Assembly (NCBI GenBank): GCA_023428245.1
Contig: JAEYYX010000046.1
Coordinates: forward strand, 1 to 5,106
Source of the DNA: Pseudomonadota bacterium
GTDB lineage: Bacteria > Myxococcota_A > Polyangia > Polyangiales > Polyangiaceae
Reading direction: 5' to 3'
Length of the DNA: 5,106 bases
Shown in pieces: positions 4,869 through 5,106 of this stretch; position 1 is the first letter of the stretch, and each line of letters begins with the position of its first letter. The translations under genes and the position numbers were made by a program. The notes below the pieces were generated by a model. That model worked only from the letters and a program-made list of their open reading frames with translations, had not been told where the DNA came from and did no database searches.

Positions 4869-4873
4869 GAGGA
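4869..4873 (+). promoter_or_regulatory. Ribosome binding site that supports the TTG start of the last gene
   Basis: GAGGA lies 8 bases before TTG at 4882. In this frame a TGA at 4861-4863 closes the upstream side and no ATG or GTG occurs before the hydrophobic segment, so the TTG is the best available start. Confidence 0.55.
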
Positions 4874-4881
4874 CGACGCCC

Positions 4882-5106
4882 TTGGCCACGAAACTCTCCC
4901 CTTTGAAAAGGCGCGCCCTCGCGATCACTGCGGCTGCTCTTATCTTTCTTTACCTAGCTTATGTGACCTTCGTGTATGTCGCGCTCCATCGCGGCGCGCT
5001 CACGAAGCTCACTGAAGACGTCGACGACTTCAAGGTCGACGTCAGTGGTGGATATAGCTTATGGCCGGGGCGGCGCGTTCTCGACCACCCCCGCCCACGC
5101 GTGAAA
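4882..5106 (+). CDS. N-terminally membrane-anchored protein, partial (3' end outside the window)
   Basis: The first 75 residues of a protein that continues past the window edge without a stop. The start is TTG with GAGGA 8 bases ahead. Residues 4-11 are basic (K4, K9, R10, R11), followed by one TM helix at about 12-35 (ALAITAAALIFLYLAYVTFVY), a classic N-in signal anchor. The following segment (TKLTEDVDDFKVDVSGGYSLWPGR) should lie in the periplasm. The GGYSLWPGR stretch recalls the N-terminal region after the anchor in AsmA-like proteins, but that is a weak resemblance and no family is claimed. It follows the acidic lipoprotein gene by 41 bp on the same strand and may be cotranscribed from the sigma-54 promoter. 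A longer plus-strand frame at 4740-5015 overlaps both genes but encodes a basic, non-hydrophobic sequence and was judged a shadow. Confidence 0.75.
   Translation, partial: MATKLSPLKRRALAITAAALIFLYLAYVTFVYVALHRGALTKLTEDVDDFKVDVSGGYSLWPGRRVLDHPRPRVK

Noticed and set aside
4740..5015. 91-codon plus-strand frame overlapping the lipoprotein and the last gene
   Set aside because: It encodes a basic, low-complexity sequence in the wrong frame relative to the clear signal peptide/lipobox and the TM-anchor frames that it overlaps.
5046..5106. Possible frameshift in the last gene after the WPGR stretch
   Set aside because: The other two frames gave no better continuation and one hits a stop, so the uninterrupted frame was kept.

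Overview
The window is GC-rich bacterial DNA with compact genes, GTG and TTG starts, and intrinsic-terminator-like hairpins that have weak T tracts. Two near-consensus sigma-54 (-24/-12) promoters flank a long non-coding spacer. A large CHASE3 hybrid kinase, small envelope proteins and sigma-54 use together suggest a deltaproteobacterial/Myxococcota-like chromosome. No rRNA or marker gene is present, so this placement is an inference. I see no transposase, phage gene, CRISPR array or tRNA.

Left half (2-3798): two divergent signalling genes share a 155-bp intergenic region containing a long dyad. The minus-strand gene (2-940) looks like a degenerate two-component protein: a receiver-like fold without the acidic pocket, a DHp-like helix pair with a candidate His, and an ATPase-like tail without the N and G boxes. 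The plus-strand gene (1096-3798) is an intact membrane-bound hybrid histidine kinase: TM, CHASE3, TM, PAS, GAF-like, HisKA, HATPase_c, receiver. It has a receiver but no HPt domain, so the divergent neighbour is a plausible phosphotransfer or scaffold partner.

Middle (3799-4105): two strong hairpins lie between the convergent 3' ends of the kinase gene and a small minus-strand gene for a two-TM DUF1328/YtjA (UPF0391) membrane protein.

Right part (4106-5106): a 543-bp non-coding spacer carries a sigma-54 promoter at each edge. One points left into the DUF1328 gene; the other points right into a 63-residue, highly acidic lipoprotein with a three-copy 11-residue repeat. Inverted repeats about 100-140 bp upstream of each promoter sit where enhancer-binding-protein sites are usually found. 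The lipoprotein leader can form a strong stem-loop. The lipoprotein is followed after 41 bp by a TTG-started, N-terminally anchored membrane protein that runs off the window.

The most notable reading is a divergent RpoN-controlled envelope module of two tiny membrane/lipoprotein genes beside a CHASE3 hybrid kinase. No sigma-54 activator gene is in the window, and a regulatory link between the kinase and the module is speculative.
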